Source of the DNA: JAHRAW01 sp965226545
GTDB lineage: Bacteria; Pseudomonadota; Gammaproteobacteria; Arenicellales; Poriferihabitantaceae
DNA: 64,000 nucleotides
Reading direction: 5' to 3'
Assembly: GCA_965226545.1 (NCBI GenBank)
Contig: OZ245364.1
Coordinates: 248,001 to 312,000 of the forward strand
Positions 28,250 to 36,027 of the stretch are shown here, piece by piece. Each line of letters opens with the position of its first letter. Within the stretch, counting starts at the first letter, position 1. The notes under the pieces were generated by a model that made no database searches, was not told where the DNA came from, and was given only the letters and a program-made list of their open reading frames with translations. Made by a program: the position numbers and the translations under genes.

Positions 28250-28356
28250 TCGCGCAAGTTAATCGTGCGTTAACAATGTGTGCGCAGTGCACGAACAATT
28301 CGCGCGTAAAAATTAATCGACTCGCAATCGAATCGTAATCGCCGCTTAATCGACTC

Positions 28357-28971
28357 TTAATCGCCGCGTACGCGCAACGCATCGCCGAGCGCACAGGCGC
28401 ATTGCGCAACCCGTCGTCCGAGGGTTTCGGCAAGTTGTTGTTCGACGGCGTCGATGGGCAGGTCATCGGTTTCGCCGGCGTAATGGCTTGCGCCGTATGG
28501 CGAACCGCCGCTTACGGTTTGCGCGAGTTGTGTGCCGGCGTAGGGAATGCCGACCAAGACCATGCCGTGATGAATCAACGGCAGCATCATCGACAACAAC
28601 ACGCTTTCATTGCCGCCGTGCATGCTGCCGGATGAAGTGAACACCGCGCCCGGTTTGCCGGCCAATGCGCCGGACAACCACAATGGCGCGGTTTGTTGCA
28701 AAAAATAATTAAGCGGCGCGGCCATTGCGCCAAAGCGCGTCGGGCTGCCGAGTATCAACCCGTCGCAATTTTCCAAATCGTCGCCGTCGACATAGACATC
28801 ACCGTGCGGCGGAATCGACGGCGCAGTCGATTGACAAACCATCGATACCGCCGGCACGGTGCGCATCACGGCGGTGCATTGCGCGACGCTTTCGACGCCG
28901 CCGGCAATGCCGCGCGCCAAGTTGCGCACCGAACCGCGTCGGCTGTAATACAAAATCAAAATGTTTGCCAT
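28357..28971 (-). CDS. wrbA: NAD(P)H:quinone oxidoreductase, WrbA type
   Basis: A 204-residue flavodoxin-fold quinone reductase. It begins ANILILYYSRRGSVRNLARGI (FMN phosphate loop) and has LILGSPTRFGAMAAPLNYFLQQ and GKPGAVFTSSGSMHGGNESVLLSM, all WrbA-like, followed by SGGSPYGASHYAG. I start it at the ATG at 28971, where the flavodoxin fold begins; the longer frame upstream is unrelated Arg-rich sequence. argF ends 26 bases upstream on the same strand, so they may be cotranscribed. Confidence 0.9.
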   Translation of the reverse strand: MANILILYYSRRGSVRNLARGIAGGVESVAQCTAVMRTVPAVSMVCQSTAPSIPPHGDVYVDGDDLENCDGLILGSPTRFGAMAAPLNYFLQQTAPLWLSGALAGKPGAVFTSSGSMHGGNESVLLSMMLPLIHHGMVLVGIPYAGTQLAQTVSGGSPYGASHYAGETDDLPIDAVEQQLAETLGRRVAQCACALGDALRVRGD

Positions 28972-28997
28972 CGGTTGGCGCGAGTTGTCGACGCAAG

Positions 28998-29915
28998 TTA
29001 CTGCGGCGCGGCTTGCAGCAAAAATTCCATCAACGCGCGCTGCGCATGCTGACGGTTTTCGGCTTGTTGCCAAACCGCGCTTTGTGCGCCGTCCAACACT
29101 TCGGCGCTGACTTCCAAGCCGCGATAAGCCGGCAGGCAATGCATAAACAACGCATCCGGTTTGGCGTGCGCCATCATCGCGCGGTCAACGCAAAATCCGT
29201 CAAACGCCGCGCGCCGCGCATCGCCGCTGTCTTCCTGCCCCATGCTGACCCAACAGTCGGTCACGACCAAATCGGCGTCGCGCGCCGCCATCGCCGGGTC
29301 GCTCCCAAGTTCGATGTGCGCGGCGCATTGTTGGCGCAACGCCTCGTCGGGCGCATAGCCTTCGGGCGCGGCAATCGCCAATTGAAAATCGAATTGCCGC
29401 GCGGCGTTCATCCATGAATGACAAACGTTGTTGCCGTCGCCAATCCAAGCGACGCGCCGCGCGCGAATGTCGCCGCGCATTTCCAAATAGGTTTGCACAT
29501 CGGCGAGCAATTGACACGGATGATTAAAATCCGACAAGCCGTTGATGACCGGCACAGTCGATGCGCGCGCCATTTGTTCGACGCGTTCATGCGCATGCGT
29601 GCGCATCACAATCAACCGCACCATCGACGACAACACCCGCGCGGTGTCGGCAATCGGTTCGCCGCGCGCAAGATGCGAATCGTTCGGCGCCAAAAAAATC
29701 ACCCGCCCGCCCAATTGCGCCACGCCGCTCTCGAACGAAACCCGCGTGCGCGTAGACGATTTTTCAAACACCAACGCCGCGCTTTGCCCGCGCAACAAAT
29801 CGTCATGCAACTTGCCGTCGCGCGCCCGTTGCTTGGTCGCCATCGCGCGCGCAATCACCCCGCGCAATTCATCCGCGGATAAATCCATCAACGATAAAAA
29901 ATGCCGAACGCTCAT
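28998..29915 (-). CDS. argF: Ornithine carbamoyltransferase
   Basis: A 305-residue arginine pathway enzyme that forms citrulline from ornithine and carbamoyl phosphate. The carbamoyl phosphate motif SSTRTRVSFE, the QLGGRVIFL and DFNHPCQLLADVQTY blocks, and the ornithine-side motif FMHCLPAYRG are intact. It starts with MSVRHFLSLMDLSADEL. In many Betaproteobacteria argF and argG are close neighbours; here they are divergent and parted by a seven-kilobase operon. Confidence 0.97.
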   Translation of the reverse strand: MSVRHFLSLMDLSADELRGVIARAMATKQRARDGKLHDDLLRGQSAALVFEKSSTRTRVSFESGVAQLGGRVIFLAPNDSHLARGEPIADTARVLSSMVRLIVMRTHAHERVEQMARASTVPVINGLSDFNHPCQLLADVQTYLEMRGDIRARRVAWIGDGNNVCHSWMNAARQFDFQLAIAAPEGYAPDEALRQQCAAHIELGSDPAMAARDADLVVTDCWVSMGQEDSGDARRAAFDGFCVDRAMMAHAKPDALFMHCLPAYRGLEVSAEVLDGAQSAVWQQAENRQHAQRALMEFLLQAAPQ

Positions 29916-29937
29916 TTGCGCAATTGTGCTTGGGTTA

Positions 29938-29963
29938 AAAAAATAAAAAGCGCCGACGGCGCT
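29938..29963 (-). terminator. Intrinsic terminator or attenuator in the argF leader
   Basis: On the minus strand AGCGCCG and CGGCGCT flank a two-base loop and are followed by a T-rich run. It lies between the candidate argF promoter and the argF start, and also downstream of the end of the GHKL ATPase gene, so it may stop the island transcript or attenuate argF. Confidence 0.6.
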
Positions 29964-29975
29964 CGAACAATTTCG

Positions 29976-30003
29976 ATTATAGACAAATTATGGCTAGATT
30001 CAA
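29976..30003 (-). promoter_or_regulatory. Candidate sigma-70 promoter for argF
   Basis: On the minus strand TTGAAT (29998-30003) and a perfect TATAAT (29976-29981) are 16 bases apart. The predicted start is only a few bases before the terminator-like hairpin at 29938-29963. Confidence 0.55.
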
Positions 30004-30077
30004 TGCGCCAATTTATGCCGTTTCCATCGCCCGCGGGCGCGCGACGTCTGCGCTCGCCACAGCATGAAAATGACGGA

Positions 30078-31559
30078 TTACTTCGCCGCGCTTTTCAAAA
30101 TTTGTTCAATTAATTCTTTTGCTCGACGCGGAGACGACGATGTTTCCGCAAGAATCTTAAAAATCTTTTTGTAGGCGGATACATCCGATGCGGCAACCCC
30201 CGTCAAAGAAGAACGTTTGCGACGCACCCTAATATTTTTCAGTTTTTTTTCCAATTCGGCAAGGCTTTTAAAGTTTGCGCTGCCGCTCATTTCGGCGTAT
30301 TTTACCCGAGTTGCCGCGACCTCCAACAACCATTTGTCAATTGCCTCGACCGTTGCAGATGCACTTAAATATCCGGATTCTGCAATGTCAGATGCGGCTT
30401 CCAACTCATCCAAAGCGGCCTGAAATTGTCGTTGCCGATTGCGGTTTTGTGACGCTTCACGGCAACATTTTTCCAAATTGCGGCAAATCGCCCCAAGTCG
30501 ATTCTCAAGGTTGCGGAGGTGCGCGCTTGGCTCAAAATAATCACGCCTGCCATTTGGAACAATTCGCGGGTCCAAGACATGGATTTCCGCCACACACCAA
30601 CGATTGAATCGAGTTTCCATAAAAAGATGGTCAAATACGGCTTCGTCACCAATCTGAATATTGCCCACCCGGGCGCGAATTCCCCTCACCCCAAGTTGTT
30701 TTGGAAGTGCACCGCGATACGATGAATGCGCAATCCATCCTATCGCTGCGCAGTCGTCACTTCCCAACGCGGGAATCTCTATTTTTTCCAAGTTGGTTAG
30801 GCGGTCTTTTCGATTTTCGGTGAAAAACAGTTCGTTTTTATGCGGTCGGTTAACCGGTGCGTCGTCGCCGGCAAGGCGAACCTCAAGCACAAAAAGTCGG
30901 CTTTGATTAAACATTTTGTTAATGCATGAAGCGTGCGAAAACGAATCGCTAAACGGAACACTGCACACTTCCCCGAGATATTTTTTTACCGAATCATGAT
31001 TCAACAGATAAGCGGCCGCATGGCGCGAGATCTCGTCGATGTTAACCTCGAAGAAGTTGTCGGGATAGTTTTCGCCGGACATTTTTTCAACGGTTACACA
31101 TCCAAGTATCAAATTTTCCGCCGACAATTTTTTGCCGGACGCGGCGCGGAGTTTTTCACCGTCCCAAACAACCTTAGTGACCGGTTGCTTTGAATTTTGT
31201 CGAGTTAAAAAAGTGACTGATTTTCCGAACGCAATGCCGGCCAATCGGCCTACGCCCCTAAACCCTCTGTCATGTTTTGGGTTTTTTCCGCTTTGTGCAA
31301 CGGGCATCAGTTCGCGAATCGCTTGGTGGTGAGATAATCCGCGCCCGTTGTCCCTTATCGATACACGGAGATTTTCAGCGTCGATTGTAATGTTGACTTT
31401 ACCCCGTCCGGCAAGGCGGTTTTGAGCGACGGCATCGGCGGAATTTTGCAGATACTCACGGTAAATCGTCAGAGGGTTTACATACATTCCCGAGGTAAGT
31501 AACCCCAATATACTTCCGCCAATAAGCGGAGGGCGGTCATGTTGTTCGGTATTCGTCAT
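30078..31559 (-). CDS. GHKL ATPase (MORC/MutL/Hsp90-like), last gene of the six-gene operon
   Basis: A 493-residue soluble protein. The GHKL ATP-binding fold is clear: N-box EYLQNSADA (residues 35-43), G1 box DNGRGL (70-75) and lid Gly motif GFRGVGRLAG (99-108). A second domain follows with the segment RRDYFEPSAHLRNLENR, and the C-terminal third is helical and charged. The start is the ATG at 31559, one base after the radical-SAM stop; the longer frame is inside that gene. Relatives of MORC/MutL-type ATPases occur in bacterial operons proposed as restriction-like systems. It could act as an ATP-driven clamp or signal transducer on DNA. Specific function unknown. Confidence 0.82.
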   Translation of the reverse strand: MTNTEQHDRPPLIGGSILGLLTSGMYVNPLTIYREYLQNSADAVAQNRLAGRGKVNITIDAENLRVSIRDNGRGLSHHQAIRELMPVAQSGKNPKHDRGFRGVGRLAGIAFGKSVTFLTRQNSKQPVTKVVWDGEKLRAASGKKLSAENLILGCVTVEKMSGENYPDNFFEVNIDEISRHAAAYLLNHDSVKKYLGEVCSVPFSDSFSHASCINKMFNQSRLFVLEVRLAGDDAPVNRPHKNELFFTENRKDRLTNLEKIEIPALGSDDCAAIGWIAHSSYRGALPKQLGVRGIRARVGNIQIGDEAVFDHLFMETRFNRWCVAEIHVLDPRIVPNGRRDYFEPSAHLRNLENRLGAICRNLEKCCREASQNRNRQRQFQAALDELEAASDIAESGYLSASATVEAIDKWLLEVAATRVKYAEMSGSANFKSLAELEKKLKNIRVRRKRSSLTGVAASDVSAYKKIFKILAETSSSPRRAKELIEQILKSAAK

Positions 31560-31560
31560 G

Positions 31561-33207
31561 TTATCCGTTGCTTTTTCGCGCGTGTTTGACGGGCTGTGCG
31601 CATACGTACGGGCGCCGGGGTTGCTCATTTTCGTACAAACCGGCATCTTCCACCAGTTCATCTTCGCTCGGCAACACCGGGTCCGGATTGATTTTCCAAA
31701 ATATCGGAACAACCTTGCGGGGCTCGTTGCCATTAATTTCTTTTGTGTCCAGCGTGTGAAAAGGCAACGCTTTGCGAATTAACGCATCGACCTTGCGGTT
31801 GCCGGCGAGTTTTAAGTAACGTTGATGTTGTGCACGTTCCCCTCGCACCGGCTCGGACAAAATCACAAGCAGTTCGTCGTATTGCGCCGCGGACATTCGG
31901 TCACGAATTGCCAGATATTCGTCCCGTACGGCTTGCCCCTTGCCGTATTCATAATAGTCTCGGTGAAAAATAAAGCCGTGCGGGTAACTTAGCAGGCGCT
32001 TAAAGTTTTCTTGGCTATCGCCGTATGCACGATTAAAAAACTCCGCGTTGCCGCTTACCACGCCGCGGGTTGCCTGCAACATAATTTGGAAAGAGCGCAG
32101 GTAATAGCGATTCCAATTTCGTCCCACATGCGAACGGTCTTTGAGCGTGACCGGCTGGTAGCGCATGGGGAACGACCAGATGCGAACGCCAAGTTCCGCA
32201 TTCAAATCAATGTTTAATTTCATCCTTGCGTACAAATCATCCGGCGTGTCCATAAAGTTGTACAGCATATAGTTTGAAAGTGCCGTGATGCCGTTTTCCG
32301 CCGCCATTTTAATGGCGACACTGTAGACCTTGCGCACGCCAATGTGGTCAAACGCAATTCGCAAAGGACTCAGACAAATTTTTGCCATTTCTTTTAAGTA
32401 CATGGGGGATTTAGCAAGTATTCTGGCGTCTACTCCTTGATTGAAGTCGACTCGCCGCTTCAGTTTTTTCCCGTCACGGTTAATGATTGCACCGGATTTA
32501 AATCCAAGGTCGCAAATTTCCGCAATGATTTCGCGGTATCGAGACGAAGCCGTGACATTATTGTCCATTAGCACCAAGTCCTTTTTTTCGCCGTGCAGTT
32601 TCGCGATTCCGTTAACCAAGTTGTAAAGCGGCGGCATTTCTGTTTGCGCGCCTTCCAGTTTCGGCACCCCGCAAAAATGACATTTGCGGATGCAGCCTCT
32701 GGAGGCGTAGCCAAAATAGGCGTCGTTAACCGGATAATCGTAATCGATTTGTTCCAAGATGTCGTAATTGGGCACGCGTTCCTCAATGGGTGCACCGTCA
32801 ATATCGTCCGCACCGAAGTCGCCGTCTTCCGTTGATAAGCGCAAAGCGTGTGCAGGCGGGCCGTTAAGTAATCCGGGGATAAACCGTACGCCGGCCCATC
32901 GCGGTACTTTGACAAATTCCTCGCGCATCAGCGACGCCGAAATGCCGCCGACAAATACGCGCTCCGGCTGGTTGCCGGCGGCTCGAATCGCAAAGTCAAT
33001 GGTCTCGGCGGTGCGTTTCCATTCAAAACTAAACAGGGTGGTTACACACACGCGGTCCCAGGGTTCCATTAACACTGAGTGGTCCTCCCCTTTGATGAAG
33101 CGCACAGCGTCCCCTCGGTCACGGTGGTAAGACGCGAGTTTCATCAACCCGAGCGGCGGATATTTGTTCCGGTAGCCGGGCTCGACCAAGAGTACGCGGT
33201 TAGGCAT
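31561..33207 (-). CDS. Radical-SAM protein with possible B12-binding N-terminus
   Basis: A 548-residue protein. The radical-SAM cluster motif CxxxCxxC is at residues 172-179 (GCIRKCHFCG), preceded by the aromatic GYAS that often leads such motifs. Residues 1-130 look like the Rossmann-type domain of B12-dependent radical-SAM enzymes (VLLVEPGYRNKYPPLGLMKL; VFVGGISASLM), although I see no DxHxxG cobalamin His motif, so B12 binding is uncertain. The C-terminal 200 residues are not recognised. It overlaps the upstream ParB-like gene by 8 bases. I infer chemical modification of a nucleic acid or protein; the substrate is unknown. Confidence 0.85.
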   Translation of the reverse strand: MPNRVLLVEPGYRNKYPPLGLMKLASYHRDRGDAVRFIKGEDHSVLMEPWDRVCVTTLFSFEWKRTAETIDFAIRAAGNQPERVFVGGISASLMREEFVKVPRWAGVRFIPGLLNGPPAHALRLSTEDGDFGADDIDGAPIEERVPNYDILEQIDYDYPVNDAYFGYASRGCIRKCHFCGVPKLEGAQTEMPPLYNLVNGIAKLHGEKKDLVLMDNNVTASSRYREIIAEICDLGFKSGAIINRDGKKLKRRVDFNQGVDARILAKSPMYLKEMAKICLSPLRIAFDHIGVRKVYSVAIKMAAENGITALSNYMLYNFMDTPDDLYARMKLNIDLNAELGVRIWSFPMRYQPVTLKDRSHVGRNWNRYYLRSFQIMLQATRGVVSGNAEFFNRAYGDSQENFKRLLSYPHGFIFHRDYYEYGKGQAVRDEYLAIRDRMSAAQYDELLVILSEPVRGERAQHQRYLKLAGNRKVDALIRKALPFHTLDTKEINGNEPRKVVPIFWKINPDPVLPSEDELVEDAGLYENEQPRRPYVCAQPVKHARKSNG

Positions 33208-34201
33208 CAGTCATTTTGCGGAGTCGTGTCGCCTCTTTGCAGAGTTTCCTGACGGCTTGTTTGAACGAATTAAATTCTGTCACAGTCAGGCTGGTTACGT
33301 CCGCTCTGGTAATGTCAGAAAGTAAATCTTTGGCCTGTTTAACCGCCGTTTCAGCATTGCTAATGCGCGCGAGCTGATACGCTTGATCAAAGTCAATTTT
33401 TCCGCCAAGGTATTGTTTAAGCCACTTGTCTTTTTTCATCACGACCGGAAGTTGATTTCGCAACTTTTGTGCATTGAATGAAGTGTCGTCGGGAGCGTCA
33501 CTCAGTGCCTTGATTTTTGACAACAAAGTTTTGCGAAAACCACTGTCTTCGTTCATTTTTTTCGAGATTTCTTTGGAACGAACGATCACGTCATAGTAAC
33601 TGAAACGTGACAACTTTTCATCGCGATTTTGCTTCATCGCCTCAATTACTTTCACCCTGATTCGAATGGTTGCCGCCGATTCACCAAACAAATCGGCGAT
33701 TTGGTCAAAATCAAGGCCATTCATTTTTTTGACATACGCGAAATTGGCTTTTTCATATGCAGTCCATTGCGTTTTCCCTTTAACATGAATTTGGCTCAAA
33801 AAAGCCGCCATTTGTTCGTCAGATAAACCGCTGACGATATCGCAAGGAATAAGTTGCCATAAATCGTTGTCGGGGTCTTTCTCGTTTAGCATGCGGTATA
33901 CCGCCAAACGCGAATTGCCCTCAATCACTTCATGGGTGTCTTTTCGAATTAATATGGACTCCATAAGCCCGCCGTTTCGCTCGACGTCCGGGCGCAAATT
34001 TTCTACGCTCTTCTGTTTCTTAAGTTCGCTGTAGATAAATTCTTGTTGCTCCTCCTCCGCAAGGCCAGCGAAACCACGCTTCCCATGCGTGCAAGTATAC
34101 ACGCGCGGGTTGTCTTTCAAAAATTTGAGCGTGTGGATGTCGATGTAATCGTCGCTAACAGGTATTTCACTGTTTGAGATTTTGATTGTTTTACTTTTCA
34201 T
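33200..34201 (-). CDS. ParB-like protein, second copy
   Basis: A 333-residue protein with a ParB/sulfiredoxin-fold N-terminus: VIEGNSRLAVYRML at about residues 92-105 is the catalytic/CTP-region motif of this fold. Next comes QWTAYEKANFAYVKKMNGLDF followed by a helix-turn-helix (FDQIADLFGESAATIRIRV), seen here in parts, then a charged helical tail. It is a paralogue of the first gene of the operon (QWxAYEKA and motif at the same residue positions). The ATG at 34201 has a GGAGAA ribosome site; a TTG lies 15 bases upstream. A chromosome-partition role is unlikely since no ParA is nearby; DNA recognition or nuclease action is inferred. Confidence 0.85.
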   Translation of the reverse strand: MKSKTIKISNSEIPVSDDYIDIHTLKFLKDNPRVYTCTHGKRGFAGLAEEEQQEFIYSELKKQKSVENLRPDVERNGGLMESILIRKDTHEVIEGNSRLAVYRMLNEKDPDNDLWQLIPCDIVSGLSDEQMAAFLSQIHVKGKTQWTAYEKANFAYVKKMNGLDFDQIADLFGESAATIRIRVKVIEAMKQNRDEKLSRFSYYDVIVRSKEISKKMNEDSGFRKTLLSKIKALSDAPDDTSFNAQKLRNQLPVVMKKDKWLKQYLGGKIDFDQAYQLARISNAETAVKQAKDLLSDITRADVTSLTVTEFNSFKQAVRKLCKEATRLRKMTDA

Positions 34202-34228
34202 CACTGTTCTCCGCAAAATAGTCGGGTT

Positions 34229-35686
34229 TTAGGTGGGCGCAAGAATTTTTGCCAACGATTCCGATAAATCAACGTTAAATTCCGCATTGAAAGTATCGCG
34301 CGTTATGTCGCCTTGCGTCAACTGGGCGGCGCGATATTTGGCGCTCAGCAAAGTGTCTACCCACTCATCGATCGTGTCAACGCCAATCAAGTTATGCACA
34401 AAGCAAGTTTCGGTTTGCGAGATTCGGTGTATGCGGTCTTGGGCTTGAAGATAATCGTCAAGGCTGAAGCCGCGGTCGTAGAAAACGGCGTGATTGGCGA
34501 CCGTCAACGTCAACCCTTCTTTTGCCGCACCTGGGGTGGCGACCAAAATTCGACAGTTGCGGTTTTCTTTAAATTCTTTTAGCGATTCATTGCGGTCTTC
34601 GACGGACATGTTGCCATGCACCTTTTGTGGTTTGTGGCAATGCAGTTTAGCGCAAAGCCACTCAACGTTTTTAATGAATCCGGTCCATACAATGGCTTTG
34701 TTGGCCGCAACATCAATTTCGCCAAACAATTCGGTTAGTTTGGTGAATTTGCCCGGCGTCTCGTCGTAATTGTCGTCGATAATCGCCGGGTTGGATGCGC
34801 ATTGTACAAGCCGCAAAAGTCGTTTCAGTATGTACTCAGCATCGTCGGTGACCGGGCGCCCGTCCGATATTAACTCATACGCCATTTCGTTTCGATACGA
34901 TCCGTAAATGGCGGATTGTTCGGGGGCAAGTTTGACAAGATGAGTCAGGATCTTTTTGTCCGGAAGGTCAATTCCGGCGGTCGCCTTGGTTTCCCGTACA
35001 GCAAAAGGCCGAATACGACTCATAATGCCCTCCAACAACAACCCGTACTCCGACAGGTCGGCGGAAGCGGACGGAAGGTCAAGGGTCTTTTTGAATTCGT
35101 CAAATGATTCGCCAAAGGTTTCCCCGCCGTCGAGAAACTTAATTTGTGACCAAATGTCGTATGGACGGTTGGCCACCGGCGTTCCGGTCATGATGATTCG
35201 ACGCGCGAAACATTCCGACAAAGAATGAAAAGCGGCGGCAAGTTTTGAATCTGGATTTTTGATTTTTTGACTTTCATCCAAGATGGCGGCAACGCGACAC
35301 GTTTTTAAAAAATCGCGAAACAAGCCGAGGTTGGTTGAAATCACCTCATAATTCATTACATACATCAATACCGGAGCGTTAAGCGCGGTGCTGTTTGCGC
35401 GCCGGTTTTCCGACAATACGCGCGGCGTGACATGTGAATGGGTTGTCAATTCGTCAACCCAGTTTTGCACCAGGGTTTTTTTGGTCACCACAAAAATTGT
35501 ATCGACAACATCTTCGCCCAACCACAGCAACGCAAGGTCGTTTGCGATTTTGGTTTTCCCCAAACCCTGCTCGTGAAATATCGCCGCGTACGGCAACGCG
35601 CGCACCGCCCGCACGGCGTCCAGTTGATACGGATAGGCGTCGTGTTTGGCGGTTAACTTCGGCGGCTTTCTTAATCTAAACGCCAT
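34229..35686 (-). CDS. SNF2-family helicase/translocase
   Basis: A 485-residue superfamily 2 ATPase. Motif I is HEQGLGKTKIA (Walker A at residues 41-45), motif II is LDESQ (137-140, DEAH-like), motif III is MTGTPVANRPYDIW, and motif VI is QAQDRIHRISQTETCFVHNL, the pattern of SNF2/RapA-like DNA translocases. There is no accessory DNA-binding or nuclease domain, so targeting probably comes from partners. The ATG at 35686 overlaps the end of the nuclease-like gene by 16 bases; a TTG at 35716 is an alternative. It is the motor of the cluster and would act on double-stranded DNA by family precedent. Confidence 0.93.
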   Translation of the reverse strand: MAFRLRKPPKLTAKHDAYPYQLDAVRAVRALPYAAIFHEQGLGKTKIANDLALLWLGEDVVDTIFVVTKKTLVQNWVDELTTHSHVTPRVLSENRRANSTALNAPVLMYVMNYEVISTNLGLFRDFLKTCRVAAILDESQKIKNPDSKLAAAFHSLSECFARRIIMTGTPVANRPYDIWSQIKFLDGGETFGESFDEFKKTLDLPSASADLSEYGLLLEGIMSRIRPFAVRETKATAGIDLPDKKILTHLVKLAPEQSAIYGSYRNEMAYELISDGRPVTDDAEYILKRLLRLVQCASNPAIIDDNYDETPGKFTKLTELFGEIDVAANKAIVWTGFIKNVEWLCAKLHCHKPQKVHGNMSVEDRNESLKEFKENRNCRILVATPGAAKEGLTLTVANHAVFYDRGFSLDDYLQAQDRIHRISQTETCFVHNLIGVDTIDEWVDTLLSAKYRAAQLTQGDITRDTFNAEFNVDLSESLAKILAPT

Positions 35687-36027
35687 AGTCTTCCCGTCAC
35701 TTGGTCCAATTGCCAAAAATCAAGTTCGTCTGGCATGAAAACGCAGGTGTTTCTGCGTCGCCCAAGACAACCCAAGAAAATCGCCACTTGCGCATAGGCA
35801 TGTTCATTGTCGATGCCCTTTCGGGTTTTTGTCTCGGTCAGCAAAACTGAATCGCTGACTACCGACAGAAGCGCGTACATGTCCGGACGAAAGTCGCCGA
35901 TTTTGCGTGGAGTGGCATCGTCGGACGCTTTTTGCACATCGGCGACAAGGGAGATTTGTGGATAACAAATCATTAACGCATTTGTCATTCCGACAACCAA
36001 GCATTTGTTCGCCTCACTCAGTGACAT
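35671..36027 (-). CDS. Small PD-(D/E)XK nuclease-like protein
   Basis: A 118-residue protein. It shows a PD-(D/E)XK pattern: RPDMYALL, 15 residues later the strand VLLTETKTRKG with E-x-K, and then a helix containing Gln (EHAYAQVAIFLG). This spacing and order fit the core of restriction-endonuclease-fold enzymes such as resolvases and VRR-like nucleases. The start at 36027 overlaps the end of the ParB-like gene by 14 bases; the longer frame is the shadow of that gene. Function by family is DNA cleavage, but the match is by motif only and needs a structural comparison. Confidence 0.62.
   Translation of the reverse strand: MSLSEANKCLVVGMTNALMICYPQISLVADVQKASDDATPRKIGDFRPDMYALLSVVSDSVLLTETKTRKGIDNEHAYAQVAIFLGCLGRRRNTCVFMPDELDFWQLDQVTGRLWRLD

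Noticed and set aside
30078..31733. Longer start for the GHKL ATPase at 31733
   Set aside because: The extra 58 residues lie inside the radical-SAM gene in another frame and have no family similarity; the ATG at 31559 fits the spacing.
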